NCBI GenBank assembly: GCA_036378155.1
Contig: DASUXA010000109.1
Location: forward strand, 62,001-126,000
Reading direction: 5' to 3'
Length of the DNA stretch: 64,000 nucleotides
From: DASUXA01 sp036378155
Lineage (GTDB): Bacteria; Actinomycetota; Actinomycetes; Mycobacteriales; Micromonosporaceae
Part shown: positions 15,287-23,587 of the stretch, one piece after another
How the letters are laid out: each line of letters starts with the position of its first letter
Position numbering within the stretch: position 1 is the first letter of the stretch
Position numbers and translations under genes: made by a program
Notes under the pieces: generated by a model
What the model was told of the DNA's origin: nothing
The model's input: the letters and a program-made list of their open reading frames with translations, nothing else
Databases searched by the model: none

Positions 15287-16672
15287 TCAGCCCGCCGGGT
15301 TTTCCCGCGACGCGGGCACCCCGTCGAAGGTCTCCTGCTGCCGGGTGAAGCGGTACGTCGCCCAGTGCATCCGGGTCACCGCCCCGGTCGCCGGGTCGCG
15401 GCTCAGCCGCAGCGACTCGCCCGCTTCCCGCCCCGAGACGGTACGCAGCAGGTCCGGTCCTTCCTCGGCGAACACCGCGGGCGGCTTGCCCGGCGGGTCG
15501 TCCGCGCCCCGCGCGCACAGCGATCCGTCCCGCCAGAAGAAGACGTACTCGTACCCCTCGCCCCACCAGCGCCCCAGCACGCTCTGGAAGCGCTCGGGCG
15601 CGGCGGGACCGATCCGCCACGGCTCGACGTCGGCGGGGTCCTCCTCGACCACGGTGCTGAGCAGGGTGTGCGGCAGGGTGAGCGTGGCGGTCGCGGTACC
15701 GGACGAGCCGAGCACCGCCACGCCGCACGCCTGGGGCGTGCCCGCGCCGCCCCGCCGCCCGTAGACGCCCGCCAGGAAGCCGGGCATCGCGCCGTCGTGC
15801 CCGACGTGGATCACCCGCTCGCCGCCCGGTACCAGGATCAGCCCCAGCCCGAACCCCGCCTGCCAGAGCGCCTCGTCGGTGACCGTCAGCGGCCAGCGCA
15901 TCTCGTCCAGCGTGCCGGGTGCCAGTACCGCCCCGGTCGGGTCCACGGTCGCCGGGTCGGCGAGGAACGCCGCCCAGGTGGCGAGGTCGGCGGCGGTACC
16001 CCAGAGCTGGGCGGCCGGGGCGACCGCGCCGAAGTCGGTCGGCGGCTCCGGCCGGGCGTGGTCGGAGTACGCGTCGACCAGGTACCCCTGGGCGGCCCGC
16101 TCGGTCGGCGCGACGGTGACGTCCCGCAGACCGAGCGGGCGCAGCACCCGATCGTCGAGGACTTCCGCCCAGGTCCCGCCGCGCAGCTTGGCGACCAGGT
16201 GACCGAGCAGCGCCATGCCCAGGTTCGAGTAGTGGTACCGGCGTGCCGGCGGCAGTACCCGCTCGACCCGGACAAGGTCGTCGACCAGGCGCCGGGCGTC
16301 CGGTGCGTCGAGGGTGTCCCACACGTCGCCGAACGGCTCGCGCGCCAGCCCCGAGGTGTGGGACAGCAGGCGGCGTACCGGCAGGTCGCCGTGCGCCGGC
16401 AGGTCCAGGTGGCGACCGATCGGGTCGTCGAGGTCGAGCAGCCCGTCGTCGCGGCACTGCATGACCAGGACCGCGGTGAACGTCTTGGTGACCGAGCCGA
16501 TCCGGAACTGGGTGCGCTCGTCGAGCGGCTGCCCGTTGCCGGGATCCCCGACGCCGAACGTCCACAGCGCGCGGTCGGCGCGGTGCAGCGCGACGGACAG
16601 CGCCGGAATCCGCGCCTCCGCCTGGGTGCGCCGCACCAGCCGCTGGTACCTGATGATCGCCTGCGAGGTCAC
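15287..16672 (-). CDS. Beta-lactamase-family serine hydrolase
   Basis: A 461-residue protein of the class C beta-lactamase/esterase superfamily. The three active-site motifs are present: SVTK (SxxK, near residue 59), YSN (YxN, near 155) and HVGHDG (near 280, in place of KTG). The last 120 residues form an extra beta-rich domain. No signal peptide is visible, so it is probably cytoplasmic, more likely an esterase or D-amino-acid peptidase than an antibiotic-hydrolysing enzyme. GTG 16672 overlaps the HIT gene stop by four bases (GTGA), so it is translated together with the HIT protein. Confidence 0.9.
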   Translation of the reverse strand: MTSQAIIRYQRLVRRTQAEARIPALSVALHRADRALWTFGVGDPGNGQPLDERTQFRIGSVTKTFTAVLVMQCRDDGLLDLDDPIGRHLDLPAHGDLPVRRLLSHTSGLAREPFGDVWDTLDAPDARRLVDDLVRVERVLPPARRYHYSNLGMALLGHLVAKLRGGTWAEVLDDRVLRPLGLRDVTVAPTERAAQGYLVDAYSDHARPEPPTDFGAVAPAAQLWGTAADLATWAAFLADPATVDPTGAVLAPGTLDEMRWPLTVTDEALWQAGFGLGLILVPGGERVIHVGHDGAMPGFLAGVYGRRGGAGTPQACGVAVLGSSGTATATLTLPHTLLSTVVEEDPADVEPWRIGPAAPERFQSVLGRWWGEGYEYVFFWRDGSLCARGADDPPGKPPAVFAEEGPDLLRTVSGREAGESLRLSRDPATGAVTRMHWATYRFTRQQETFDGVPASRENPAG

Positions 16673-17019
16673 CGGCAGATCATAGGGCCGAGCGGAGCGC
16701 CGCCCAGCACGTGCGCGTGCACGTGGAAGACCTCCTGACCGCTGTCCGGCCCGGTGTTGAACATCAGCCGGTACCCGCTGTCGGCGACGCCGGCGACCCG
16801 TGCGACCTCGGCTGCCGCGGCGACCACGTCGCCGGTCAGCTTCGGGTCGGCGGCAGCCATGTCGGCGACGTCGGCGTGGTGCGCCTTCGGGATGACCAGC
16901 ACGTGTACCGGCGCCTTCGGCGCGATGTCGCGGAACGCCAGGGTGGTGTCGGTCTCGTGGACCACGGTCGCCGGGATCTCCCCGGCCACGATCCGGCAGA
17001 ACAGGCAGTCGTTGCTCAT
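16669..17019 (-). CDS. HIT family nucleotide hydrolase
   Basis: A 116-residue HINT-type protein. The zinc-binding NDCLFCRIVAGEIP start and the catalytic HVHAHVLGG (HxHxH) motif are complete. It likely hydrolyses nucleoside phosphoramidates or dinucleotides. The start at ATG 17019 is preceded by TACGAT (17031-17026 on the minus strand) with a 6-nt gap and no Shine-Dalgarno, which suggests a leaderless mRNA. It is divergent from the SDR gene and is the first gene of a two-gene operon with the serine hydrolase. Confidence 0.93.
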   Translation of the reverse strand: MSNDCLFCRIVAGEIPATVVHETDTTLAFRDIAPKAPVHVLVIPKAHHADVADMAAADPKLTGDVVAAAAEVARVAGVADSGYRLMFNTGPDSGQEVFHVHAHVLGGAPLGPMICR

Positions 17020-17146
17020 CCGGGCATCGTAGAGCGGACCTGCCGCCCCGCCCGACGCCCGGCGGCACCCCTCGGTCCGGCATCCGGTCCTGACATAGGC
17101 TGCGCTGCACAACCGGCGCGAGACCGGGTCCACCTGGGGAGGCGTG

Positions 17147-17890
17147 ATGAGCCGCGCGGTACTGATCACCGGAGCGTCCCGAGGCATCGGCCGGGCCACC
17201 GCGCTGGCGTTCGCGCGACTGGGCGACCGGGTCGCCGTTCATCACCGGGACTCCGCCGACCTGGCCGAGTCGTTGCGCGCGGAACTGCCCGGCGACGGTC
17301 ACCTGGTGGTCCGGGCGGATCTCGCCGACCCGGACGCGGTACGCGCGATGGTGGACCGCGCGGCGGACGGGCTCGGCGGCCTCGATGTGCTGGTGAACAA
17401 CGCGGGCGTGTTCACCGCCCATCCGATCACGGAAACCTCGTACGAGCAGTGGCAGCGCGAATGGCGACGCACCGTGGACACCAACCTGGTCGGCGCGGCG
17501 AACGTCACCTGGTGCGCGGTACGGCACATGGGTCGCGGTGGACGGATCGTCAACGTGTCGTCGCGCGGCGCGTTCCGGGGCGAGCCCGGACAGCCGGCGT
17601 ACGGGGCGAGCAAGGCGGGGCTGAACGCGATGGGGCAGTCCCTGGCGGTGGCGCTGGCACCGTACGGGATCGCGGTGGCGGCGGTCGCTCCGGGTTTCGT
17701 GGCGACCGACATGACCAACGAACACCTCAAGCCGCCGCGCGGCGAGGAGATCCGTGCGCAGAGCCCGTTCGGGCGGGTCGCCCGACCGGAGGAGGTCGCG
17801 GCGGCGATCGTGTGGCTCGCCTCGCCCGAGGCGGAGTGGGCCAGCGGCAGCGTGCTCGATCTGAACGGCGCGTCGTACCTGCGGACCTGA
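17147..17890 (+). CDS. Short-chain dehydrogenase/reductase (FabG-like)
   Basis: A 247-residue Rossmann-fold oxidoreductase with TGASRGIG (cofactor binding), NNAG, a catalytic Ser in VNVSSRG, and YGASK (YxxxK). The C-terminal SGSVLDLNGASYLRT resembles the FabG end but diverges from the usual vDGG. The dinucleotide-loop residues (HHRDSADL) suggest NADP, without certainty. Substrate unknown. ATG 17147 has GGGGAGG 4 nt upstream; the GTG three bases earlier is too close to it. Confidence 0.88.
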   Translation: MSRAVLITGASRGIGRATALAFARLGDRVAVHHRDSADLAESLRAELPGDGHLVVRADLADPDAVRAMVDRAADGLGGLDVLVNNAGVFTAHPITETSYEQWQREWRRTVDTNLVGAANVTWCAVRHMGRGGRIVNVSSRGAFRGEPGQPAYGASKAGLNAMGQSLAVALAPYGIAVAAVAPGFVATDMTNEHLKPPRGEEIRAQSPFGRVARPEEVAAAIVWLASPEAEWASGSVLDLNGASYLRT

Positions 17891-17926
17891 CCAGCTGCCC
17901 GCGACCGCATCTGCACATTCGCACCC

Positions 17927-17955
17927 TTGACTGTCAGCGGCGAGAAACCTACTTT
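17927..17955 (+). promoter_or_regulatory. Strong vegetative-type promoter
   Basis: TTGACT (17927-17932) and TACTTT (17950-17955) are separated by exactly 17 bp, one of the best sigma-70-type matches in the window. Transcription would start near 17962, giving a leader of about 60 nt before the ATG at 18022. Confidence 0.65.
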
Positions 17956-18021
17956 GTGGTAACTCCGGCCACACCCGCTGGACATCCTCGGCAGGGCACC
18001 GGCGGTACCGACTGGACGATC

Positions 18022-18261
18022 ATGGGCTCGGACGCGGACACCGTCGTGTCGGACTCGTCGGCGACCTCGATGACCGCCAACCACAAGGTGCGGTACGCCA
18101 GCAGCGACAACATCGCGCACACCGACTACTACAACGAAACCCAGACGACGCTGAACGCGAGCCTGTCGTACAGCGACTACGGCTCGGCGTTCGTGTCCAC
18201 GACCAGCGGCGAGTGGTGCGTGCTGCGCGCCAGGTACGCCCTGTCCGGCAGCGCCTACTAG
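18022..18261 (+). pseudogene. Short secreted-like protein, probably the remnant of a longer gene
   Basis: A 79-codon open frame, rich in Ser, Thr, Tyr and Asn, with extracellular-protein character (SSDNIAHTDYYNETQTTLN; ending WCVLRARYALSGSAY). Third positions are almost all G or C from about 17995 to the stop, so this is or recently was coding. The frame upstream (to a GTG at 17956) loses that bias within a few codons, and there is no signal peptide. It looks like the C-terminal part of a secreted protein whose front was lost. An excellent promoter and a strong terminator bracket it, so it may still be expressed. I recognise no family. Confidence 0.5.
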
Positions 18262-18264
18262 CGC

Positions 18265-18301
18265 CCGTGGTGGCCGCCCGCGTCGCGGGCGGCCACCACG
18301 G
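18265..18301. terminator. Strong hairpin terminator
   Basis: An 18-bp perfect inverted repeat (CCGTGGTGGCCGCCCGCG and its complement) with a one-base centre starts four bases after the preceding stop. It would serve the small plus-strand gene and, from the other side, the end of rsmE on the minus strand. Confidence 0.85.
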
Positions 18302-18329
18302 CTGATCAGGCGGGCTGAGCAGGACAGTT

Positions 18330-19043
18330 TCACCAGCGCCCGAGTCGGGCGTTGAGCACCGCCAGCGCCGCGACTCCGGCGGTCGAGGTGCGCAGCACCG
18401 TGTCGCCGAGGCGCACCGGTACCGCGCCCGCCTGCTCGAACGCCGCCACCTCCTCGGGGGCGACGCCGCCCTCCGGCCCGACCGCGAGCACCACCTCGCC
18501 GGCGGGCGGCAGCGGTACCGCCGACAGCGGCTGCTCCGCCTCCTCGTGCAGCACCAGCGTCACCCGTCCGGCGACCGCGCCGGTTGTCACGGGGGTCGCG
18601 ACCGTCGGAAGCCAGGAACGCCGCGCCTGTTTCGCCGCCTCTCGGGCGGTGGCGCGCCACCGCTCCAGCGACCGTTCGCCCCGCTCGCCGCGCCACACCG
18701 CGACCGAACGGGCGGCTGCCCACGGCACGATCTCGTCGACCCCGACCTCGGTCATCGCCTGGACCGCGAGCTCGCCGCGCTCGCCCTTGGCGATGCCCTG
18801 GACCACGACCAGTCGCGGGTCGGGCGGTTCGGTGTACCGGCGCGTCTCGACCATCACGTCGAGGCTGCCCCGGCCGACGGCTTCGACCACCGCGACGGCG
18901 GTGCCGCCGCATCCGTTGCCGAGCACCAGCCGCTCCCCCGGACGCAGCCGTTGTACCGCCTGGGCGTGGTGCCCTTCCGGCCCGTCGAGGGTGTACGACT
19001 CGCCGGCGGGCAGCTCCTCGACCAGGAACAACGGCAGGCTCAC
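18330..19043 (-). CDS. rsmE: 16S rRNA (uracil1498-N3)-methyltransferase RsmE
   Basis: A SPOUT-class methyltransferase that modifies U1498 of 16S rRNA. The 237-residue protein has the N-terminal PUA-like domain (HHAQAVQRLRPGE) and the C-terminal trefoil knot with AVGPEGGVAPEE and the closing LGDTVLRTSTAGVAAL signature. GTG 19043 lies 18 bp after dnaJ, in the hrcA-dnaJ-rsmE transcript, an order shared by many actinobacteria and firmicutes. Confidence 0.95.
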   Translation of the reverse strand: MSLPLFLVEELPAGESYTLDGPEGHHAQAVQRLRPGERLVLGNGCGGTAVAVVEAVGRGSLDVMVETRRYTEPPDPRLVVVQGIAKGERGELAVQAMTEVGVDEIVPWAAARSVAVWRGERGERSLERWRATAREAAKQARRSWLPTVATPVTTGAVAGRVTLVLHEEAEQPLSAVPLPPAGEVVLAVGPEGGVAPEEVAAFEQAGAVPVRLGDTVLRTSTAGVAALAVLNARLGRW

Positions 19044-19061
19044 GGTCGCGGCTCGGGCGGG

Positions 19062-20192
19062 TCAGGCGTGGCCGTTGAACGCGTCGCGCATCCGCGAGAA
19101 GAAGCCGCCCTGCTTGCTCAGCTCGGCGACCTCCTCGCCGCGCGCCTTGGCGAACTCGCGCAGCAGCCGCTCCTGCTCCGCGTCGAGCTTCGTGGGGGTC
19201 CGCACGTCGAGGTGGACGAACAGGTCGCCGCGCCCGGTTCCGCGCAGGTGCGGCACGCCCTTGCCGCGCACCCGCAGCGTCGAGCCCGGCTGGGTACCGG
19301 GACGCAGCTCGAGGTGCTCCTCGCCGTCGAGGGTCTTGATGGTCAACTTCGTACCCAGTGCCGCCGCGGTCATCGGTACCGTGACCCGGCAGTGCAGGTC
19401 GTCGCCCTTGCGGGAGAACACGTCGTGCGGGCGCTCGTGGATCTCCACGTACAGGTCGCCGGGCGGACCGCCGCCGGGTCCCACCTCGCCCTGCCCGGCG
19501 AGCCGGATCCGCATCTGGTCCTCGACACCGGCGGGGATCTTCACGGTCAGCGTCTTGCGGGTGCGTACCCGCCCGTCGCCGCCGCAGGTCGGACACGGGT
19601 GCGGAATGATCGTGCCGTACCCCGCACACGTCGGGCAGGGTCGTGTCGAGACGACCTGTCCGAGGAAGGTGCGCTGCACCGACTGGACCTCGCCACGCCC
19701 GCCGCAGGTCTCGCAGGTCTGCGGGTGGGTACCGGCGGCGGTGCCGGTGCCCTCGCAGGTCTGGCAGAGCACGGCGGTGTCGACGGTGATCGGAGCCTCC
19801 ACCCCGAACGCCGTCTCGGTCAGGTCCAGGGCCAGCGGCAGGATCGCGTCGGCGCCGGGCCGGGTGCGCGGTCGCGGGCCGCGCGAGGTCGTCGCGGTAC
19901 CGAAGAAGGCGTCCATGATGTCCTGGAACCCGACGAACGGACCGCCGCCGGGTCCGCCGGGACCGCCGCCGCCCGGGGCGAGCGGGTCGCCGCCCAGGTC
20001 GACGATCTGGCGCTTCTGGTCGTCGGAGAGGACCTCGTAGGCCGCGTTGATCTCCTTGAACTTCTCCTGCGCCGCGGGATCCGGGTTGATGTCAGGGTGG
20101 TACTGACGCGCCAGCTTGCGGTACGCCCGCTTGATGTCGTCAGCCGTCGCGTCCCGGGGCACCCCGAGAATCCCGTAGTAGTCCTTCGCCAC
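19062..20192 (-). CDS. dnaJ: Chaperone DnaJ (HrcA-linked, DnaJ2 type)
   Basis: A DnaK co-chaperone of 376 residues. The J domain carries the HPD motif (YHPDINPD), followed by a short Gly/Pro-rich linker, four CxxCxGxG zinc repeats (CQTCEGTG, CETCGGRG, CPTCAGYG, CPTCGGDG) and the C-terminal substrate domains. GTG 20192 matches the family start (AKDYYGILGV); an ATG at 20210 would add six residues. It follows hrcA by 31 bp and shares its CIRCE control. The dnaK-grpE operon is not in this window. Confidence 0.94.
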   Translation of the reverse strand: MAKDYYGILGVPRDATADDIKRAYRKLARQYHPDINPDPAAQEKFKEINAAYEVLSDDQKRQIVDLGGDPLAPGGGGPGGPGGGPFVGFQDIMDAFFGTATTSRGPRPRTRPGADAILPLALDLTETAFGVEAPITVDTAVLCQTCEGTGTAAGTHPQTCETCGGRGEVQSVQRTFLGQVVSTRPCPTCAGYGTIIPHPCPTCGGDGRVRTRKTLTVKIPAGVEDQMRIRLAGQGEVGPGGGPPGDLYVEIHERPHDVFSRKGDDLHCRVTVPMTAAALGTKLTIKTLDGEEHLELRPGTQPGSTLRVRGKGVPHLRGTGRGDLFVHLDVRTPTKLDAEQERLLREFAKARGEEVAELSKQGGFFSRMRDAFNGHA

Positions 20193-20223
20193 TGCGTTTC
20201 GTGTCCTCATGTCCTAGGCGAGG

Positions 20224-21252
20224 TCAGTTCTGCGCCAGCAGATCACCGACGTAGCGTGCCACGGCACGCACCGTGGCGATGGTGCCGGGGTAGTCCATCC
20301 TGGTCGGGCCGACCACACCCAGGCCGCCGACGACCGTCGTACCCGGTCCGTACCCGGTGCTGACGACCGACGTGCCGCGCAGGTGTTCGATCTCATTCTC
20401 GTCGCCGATGCGTACCCGCGGGGTGCTCGCGTCCACGTCCGCCGACCCGATCAGCTTCAGCAGGATGACCTCCTCCTCGAGCGCCTCCAGCACGGGGCGG
20501 ATCGAGCCCTGGAAGTCGAGCAGCCCGCCGCGCGTCAGGTTCGCCGTACCGGCGAGCGCGATCCGCTCCTCCGGGCGGTCGACGAGCGTCTCCAGCAGTA
20601 CCGCGGACAGCGACGACATCGCCGGTCGCAGTTCCGGACCGGTCTCGTCGACGAGGTCCTGTACCAGCGGCGGCGTGTCCACCAGTCGCACCCCGACCAG
20701 CTTCTCGTTGACCGCGGTCCGCAGCCGGGACACGTCGGCGTCGGGCAGCGGCGCCGGCAACTCGACCAGGCGCTGCTCGACCCGACCGGTATCGGCGATC
20801 ATGACCAGCATCAGCCGGGTGGTCGAGATCGGCACGAGTTCCAAATGCCGGACCGCCGAACGGGACAGGCTCGGGTACTGCACGACCGCGACCTGACGGG
20901 TGAGCTGCGCCAGCAACCGGACGGTGCGGTGTACCACGTCGTCCAGGTCGACCGCGCCGATCAGGAAGCGCTCGATCGCCCGGCGCTCGGCGGGCGACAG
21001 CGGCTTGATCCGCGACAGCTTGTCGACGAAAAGGCGGTACCCCCGGTCGGTGGGCACCCGGCCGGCGCTGGTGTGCGGCTGCCGGATGTACCCCTCCTCC
21101 TCGAGGACGGCCATGTCGTTGCGCACGGTTGCCGGCGAGACCTTGAGGTTGTGCCGTTCGACCAGCGCCTTGCTGCCGACCGGCTCCTGCGTGGCAACGT
21201 AGTCCTCGACGATGGCGCGGAGCACTTCCAGCTTGCGATCATCGAGCGCCAT
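20224..21252 (-). CDS. hrcA: Heat-inducible transcriptional repressor HrcA
   Basis: A 342-residue repressor that binds CIRCE elements and is released on heat shock. The N-terminal winged helix (VSPATVRNDMAVLEEEGYIRQPHTSAGRVPT) is canonical, followed by the GAF-like effector/dimer region. ATG 21252 has GGGGAGG 5 nt upstream. A CIRCE element lies 27 bp upstream, so the hrcA-dnaJ-rsmE transcript should be autoregulated. Confidence 0.96.
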   Translation of the reverse strand: MALDDRKLEVLRAIVEDYVATQEPVGSKALVERHNLKVSPATVRNDMAVLEEEGYIRQPHTSAGRVPTDRGYRLFVDKLSRIKPLSPAERRAIERFLIGAVDLDDVVHRTVRLLAQLTRQVAVVQYPSLSRSAVRHLELVPISTTRLMLVMIADTGRVEQRLVELPAPLPDADVSRLRTAVNEKLVGVRLVDTPPLVQDLVDETGPELRPAMSSLSAVLLETLVDRPEERIALAGTANLTRGGLLDFQGSIRPVLEALEEEVILLKLIGSADVDASTPRVRIGDENEIEHLRGTSVVSTGYGPGTTVVGGLGVVGPTRMDYPGTIATVRAVARYVGDLLAQN

Positions 21253-21279
21253 GCCCACCTCCCCTCGTCGCCGCGGTCG

Positions 21280-21306
21280 CTAGCACTCCTCGCGAGCGAG
21301 TGCCAG
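21280..21306 (-). promoter_or_regulatory. CIRCE element (HrcA operator)
   Basis: CTAGCACTC-N9-GAGTGCCAG, a 9-9-9 inverted repeat differing from the consensus TTAGCACTC-N9-GAGTGCTAA at one base on the left arm and two on the right. It lies directly upstream of hrcA. This is the expected HrcA binding site. Confidence 0.92.
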
Positions 21307-21542
21307 TTTACGTCGGCGGGGCGCTCATCGCGATGGTCGAAGTCGTCACGATCGCGCGCGTCGGGACGGGTCGGGACGGCGTGCGTGGGGGCGGCGCGGC
21401 TCGCGGCGGCGCGCGCGTCGGGACGGCGCGGCTCGCGACCCGGTCGCGCCGCCGACCCCGCTGGGGGCGGCAACCGACGCGGCCCGCTGCCGGCGAGCCG
21501 GTTCCTCGGACGGACTTGCCGTCAGCCTCTACCGTGGCGCGC

Positions 21543-22166
21543 ATGACAGAACCACCACGCCCTCCGTGGGAGGACAACTCCGGCGACACCCCGTCGGATC
21601 CCGGCGCGGTCCCCGGTCCGCCGCCGGGCGACACCGCCGGGCAGTCGTACCCGCCGCCGGGCGACACCGGTGCGCAGCCGTCGCCCGGTACCGGCTCGTA
21701 CCCGCCGCCCGGCGACACCGGCGGCTACTACCCGCCACCGGGTCAGCAGTACGAATGGCAGCCGCCGGGCGCCCCGGGATCGGCGCCCCCGCCCGGGTAC
21801 CCCAGCGGGGAGGACCGGACCTGGGCGTTGGCGGCGCACTTCGGCGGCGGGCTGCTGGGCTTCTTCAGCGGCGGTACGTTGGGCTGGATCGTTCCGCTGA
21901 TCGCGATGGTCGCGCGCGGCAACCAGTCGCCGACCGTCCGGCAGCACGCGGTCGGCGCGCTCAACTTCCAGATTCTCTGGGCGATCATCGCGGCAGCGGG
22001 GTACATCCTCGGCACCTGCCTCGCGGTCACGATCGTCGGTCTGATCTTCTTCCTCGCCCCGGTCGTGGCGATCTTCGTCGAACTGATCTTCGGGCTGATC
22101 GCCGGGGTCAAGGCGACCGAGGGGCAGTGGTACCGCTACCCGGCGTCCGTCTCGTTCGTGAAGTAG
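21543..22166 (+). CDS. DUF4870 (Tic20-like) membrane protein with Pro-rich N-terminus
   Basis: A 207-residue protein. Residues 1-95 are low complexity with the motif PPPGDT repeated, probably an unstructured cytoplasmic or cell-wall-facing arm. Residues 100-205 are the DUF4870 domain with three to four hydrophobic helices and the conserved VRQHAVGALNFQ segment. Function unknown. The ATG at 21543 has no Shine-Dalgarno but lies 7 nt after TACCGT (21530-21535), suggesting a leaderless transcript. It is divergent from hrcA. Confidence 0.88.
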   Translation: MTEPPRPPWEDNSGDTPSDPGAVPGPPPGDTAGQSYPPPGDTGAQPSPGTGSYPPPGDTGGYYPPPGQQYEWQPPGAPGSAPPPGYPSGEDRTWALAAHFGGGLLGFFSGGTLGWIVPLIAMVARGNQSPTVRQHAVGALNFQILWAIIAAAGYILGTCLAVTIVGLIFFLAPVVAIFVELIFGLIAGVKATEGQWYRYPASVSFVK

Positions 22167-22211
22167 GCGAGCCTCTTCGTTCGCGCGCGAACGCGTGCTT
22201 CTCGTCGGCCC

Positions 22212-22249
22212 CACACCGGTGGTGATGTACATACATCACCACCGGTGTG
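22212..22249. repeat. Dispersed palindromic element, copy B
   Basis: Perfect 18-bp arms (22212-22229 and 22232-22249; CACACCGGTGGTGATGTA and its complement) around a CA loop. It lies between the convergent DUF4870 gene and hemW. It shares GGTGGTG with copies A and C, and the downstream GCACATC recurs after a half-copy near 56708. It may also end transcription from both sides. Confidence 0.75.
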
Positions 22250-22345
22250 CGCACATCGGCGATGCCCCGGCGGCGCGGACCGTACCCGGCGGTGCCGGGC
22301 TATTTATCCGATTCCTCCTCACGGCGACGTCCGCGACCGCCTCCG

Positions 22346-23569
22346 TCAGTCGAGCAGATCCCGCACCACCGCGTCGGCGAGCAGGCGACCGCGCAAGGTC
22401 AGTACCGCCCGCCCGGCGGCGAGCTCCGCCGAAGCCAGCAGCCCGGCGTCGGCGGCACGCTCGGCGGCGGCCCGAGCGGCACGACCGAGCAGATCCACGG
22501 GCAGCCCGGTGGACAGCCGAAGGCGCAGCAGCACCTCCTCGGTGTGCCGCTCCGCGTCGGTGAGCACCTCACGCGCCTGCCCGGGCGACTCACCGGCGGC
22601 AAGGCGGCGGGTGTAGTTCGCCGGGTGTTTGACGTTCCACCAGCGGACCCCGCCGACGTGGCTGTGCGCGCCCGGGCCGAGCCCCCACCAGTCGCCGCCG
22701 GTCCAGTACAGCAGGTTGTGCCGGCAGCGCGCCTCGGGTCCGGAGGACCAGTTCGAGACCTCGTACCACGCGAAGCCCGCCTCGCTGAGCGCCGCCTCGG
22801 CGGCGAGGTACCGGTCCGCCGCGACGTCGTCGCTGGGTTGCGGTACCTCGCCCCGCCGCACCCGCGCCGCCAGCCGGGTGCCGTCCTCGACGATCAGCGC
22901 GTACGCGCTGACGTGGTCCACCCCCGCGGCCAGCACCGCGGCGAGCGAGGCGGCGAAGTCCTCCTCGGTCTCCCCCGGCGTGCCGTAGATCAGGTCGAGG
23001 TTGACGTGCTCGAACCCGGCGTCGCCGGCTTCGGTCGCGGCCTGTGCCGCGCGACCCGGCGTGTGCCGGCGGTCGAGCAGCGCCAGCACGTGCGGGGAGA
23101 CCGACTGCATGCCGAGCGAGATCCGGGTGTACCCGTGCCCGCGCAGCGCCTTCAACGAGCGCCGGTCGACCGACTCCGGGTTCGCCTCGAGCGTCACCTC
23201 GGCGTCCGGCGCCAGACCGAACGTCTCGTCGATCGCGGCGAGCAGCCGACCGAGGTCGTCCGGACTGAGCAGGGTGGGGGTACCGCCGCCCACGAACACC
23301 GTGTCGACCCGGCGCGGCGGGCGGTCCGCCAGTACCCGACGGGCGAGGGCGAGCTCGGCGAGCACCGTGTCGACGTACGTGTCGCGGGACACACCGGGAC
23401 CCAGTTCGGCGGCGGTGTACGTGTTGAAGTCGCAGTACCCGCAGCGTGAGGCGCAGAACGGCACGTGGGCGTACACGCCGAAACCGTGCCTGCCCACGCG
23501 CGCGAGGGCGCTGGGGGGCAACGCGCCGGAACGGGGTACGGGCTCGCCGTCGGGGAGAACACCTGGCAC
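22346..23569 (-). CDS. hemW: Radical SAM heme chaperone HemW
   Basis: A 408-residue radical SAM protein. The cluster motif is CASRCGYC (CxxxCxxC), preceded by YAHVPF. The GGGTPT and ISLGMQS segments and the C-terminal HemW domain with GAHSHVGG are present. Despite older names it is a heme-trafficking chaperone, not coproporphyrinogen oxidase. GTG 23569 starts 19 bp from the divergent enoyl-CoA hydratase ATG, so the promoters overlap. It is well placed after the hrcA group, as in M. tuberculosis. Confidence 0.93.
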   Translation of the reverse strand: MPGVLPDGEPVPRSGALPPSALARVGRHGFGVYAHVPFCASRCGYCDFNTYTAAELGPGVSRDTYVDTVLAELALARRVLADRPPRRVDTVFVGGGTPTLLSPDDLGRLLAAIDETFGLAPDAEVTLEANPESVDRRSLKALRGHGYTRISLGMQSVSPHVLALLDRRHTPGRAAQAATEAGDAGFEHVNLDLIYGTPGETEEDFAASLAAVLAAGVDHVSAYALIVEDGTRLAARVRRGEVPQPSDDVAADRYLAAEAALSEAGFAWYEVSNWSSGPEARCRHNLLYWTGGDWWGLGPGAHSHVGGVRWWNVKHPANYTRRLAAGESPGQAREVLTDAERHTEEVLLRLRLSTGLPVDLLGRAARAAAERAADAGLLASAELAAGRAVLTLRGRLLADAVVRDLLD

Positions 23570-23587
23570 GCCCTCTAGTCTGCCCGC

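Noticed and set aside
15287..16672. Serine hydrolase as an antibiotic beta-lactamase
   Set aside because: It has no signal peptide, carries HVGHDG instead of KTG, has an extra C-terminal domain and is coupled to a HIT protein. Esterase or peptidase is more likely.
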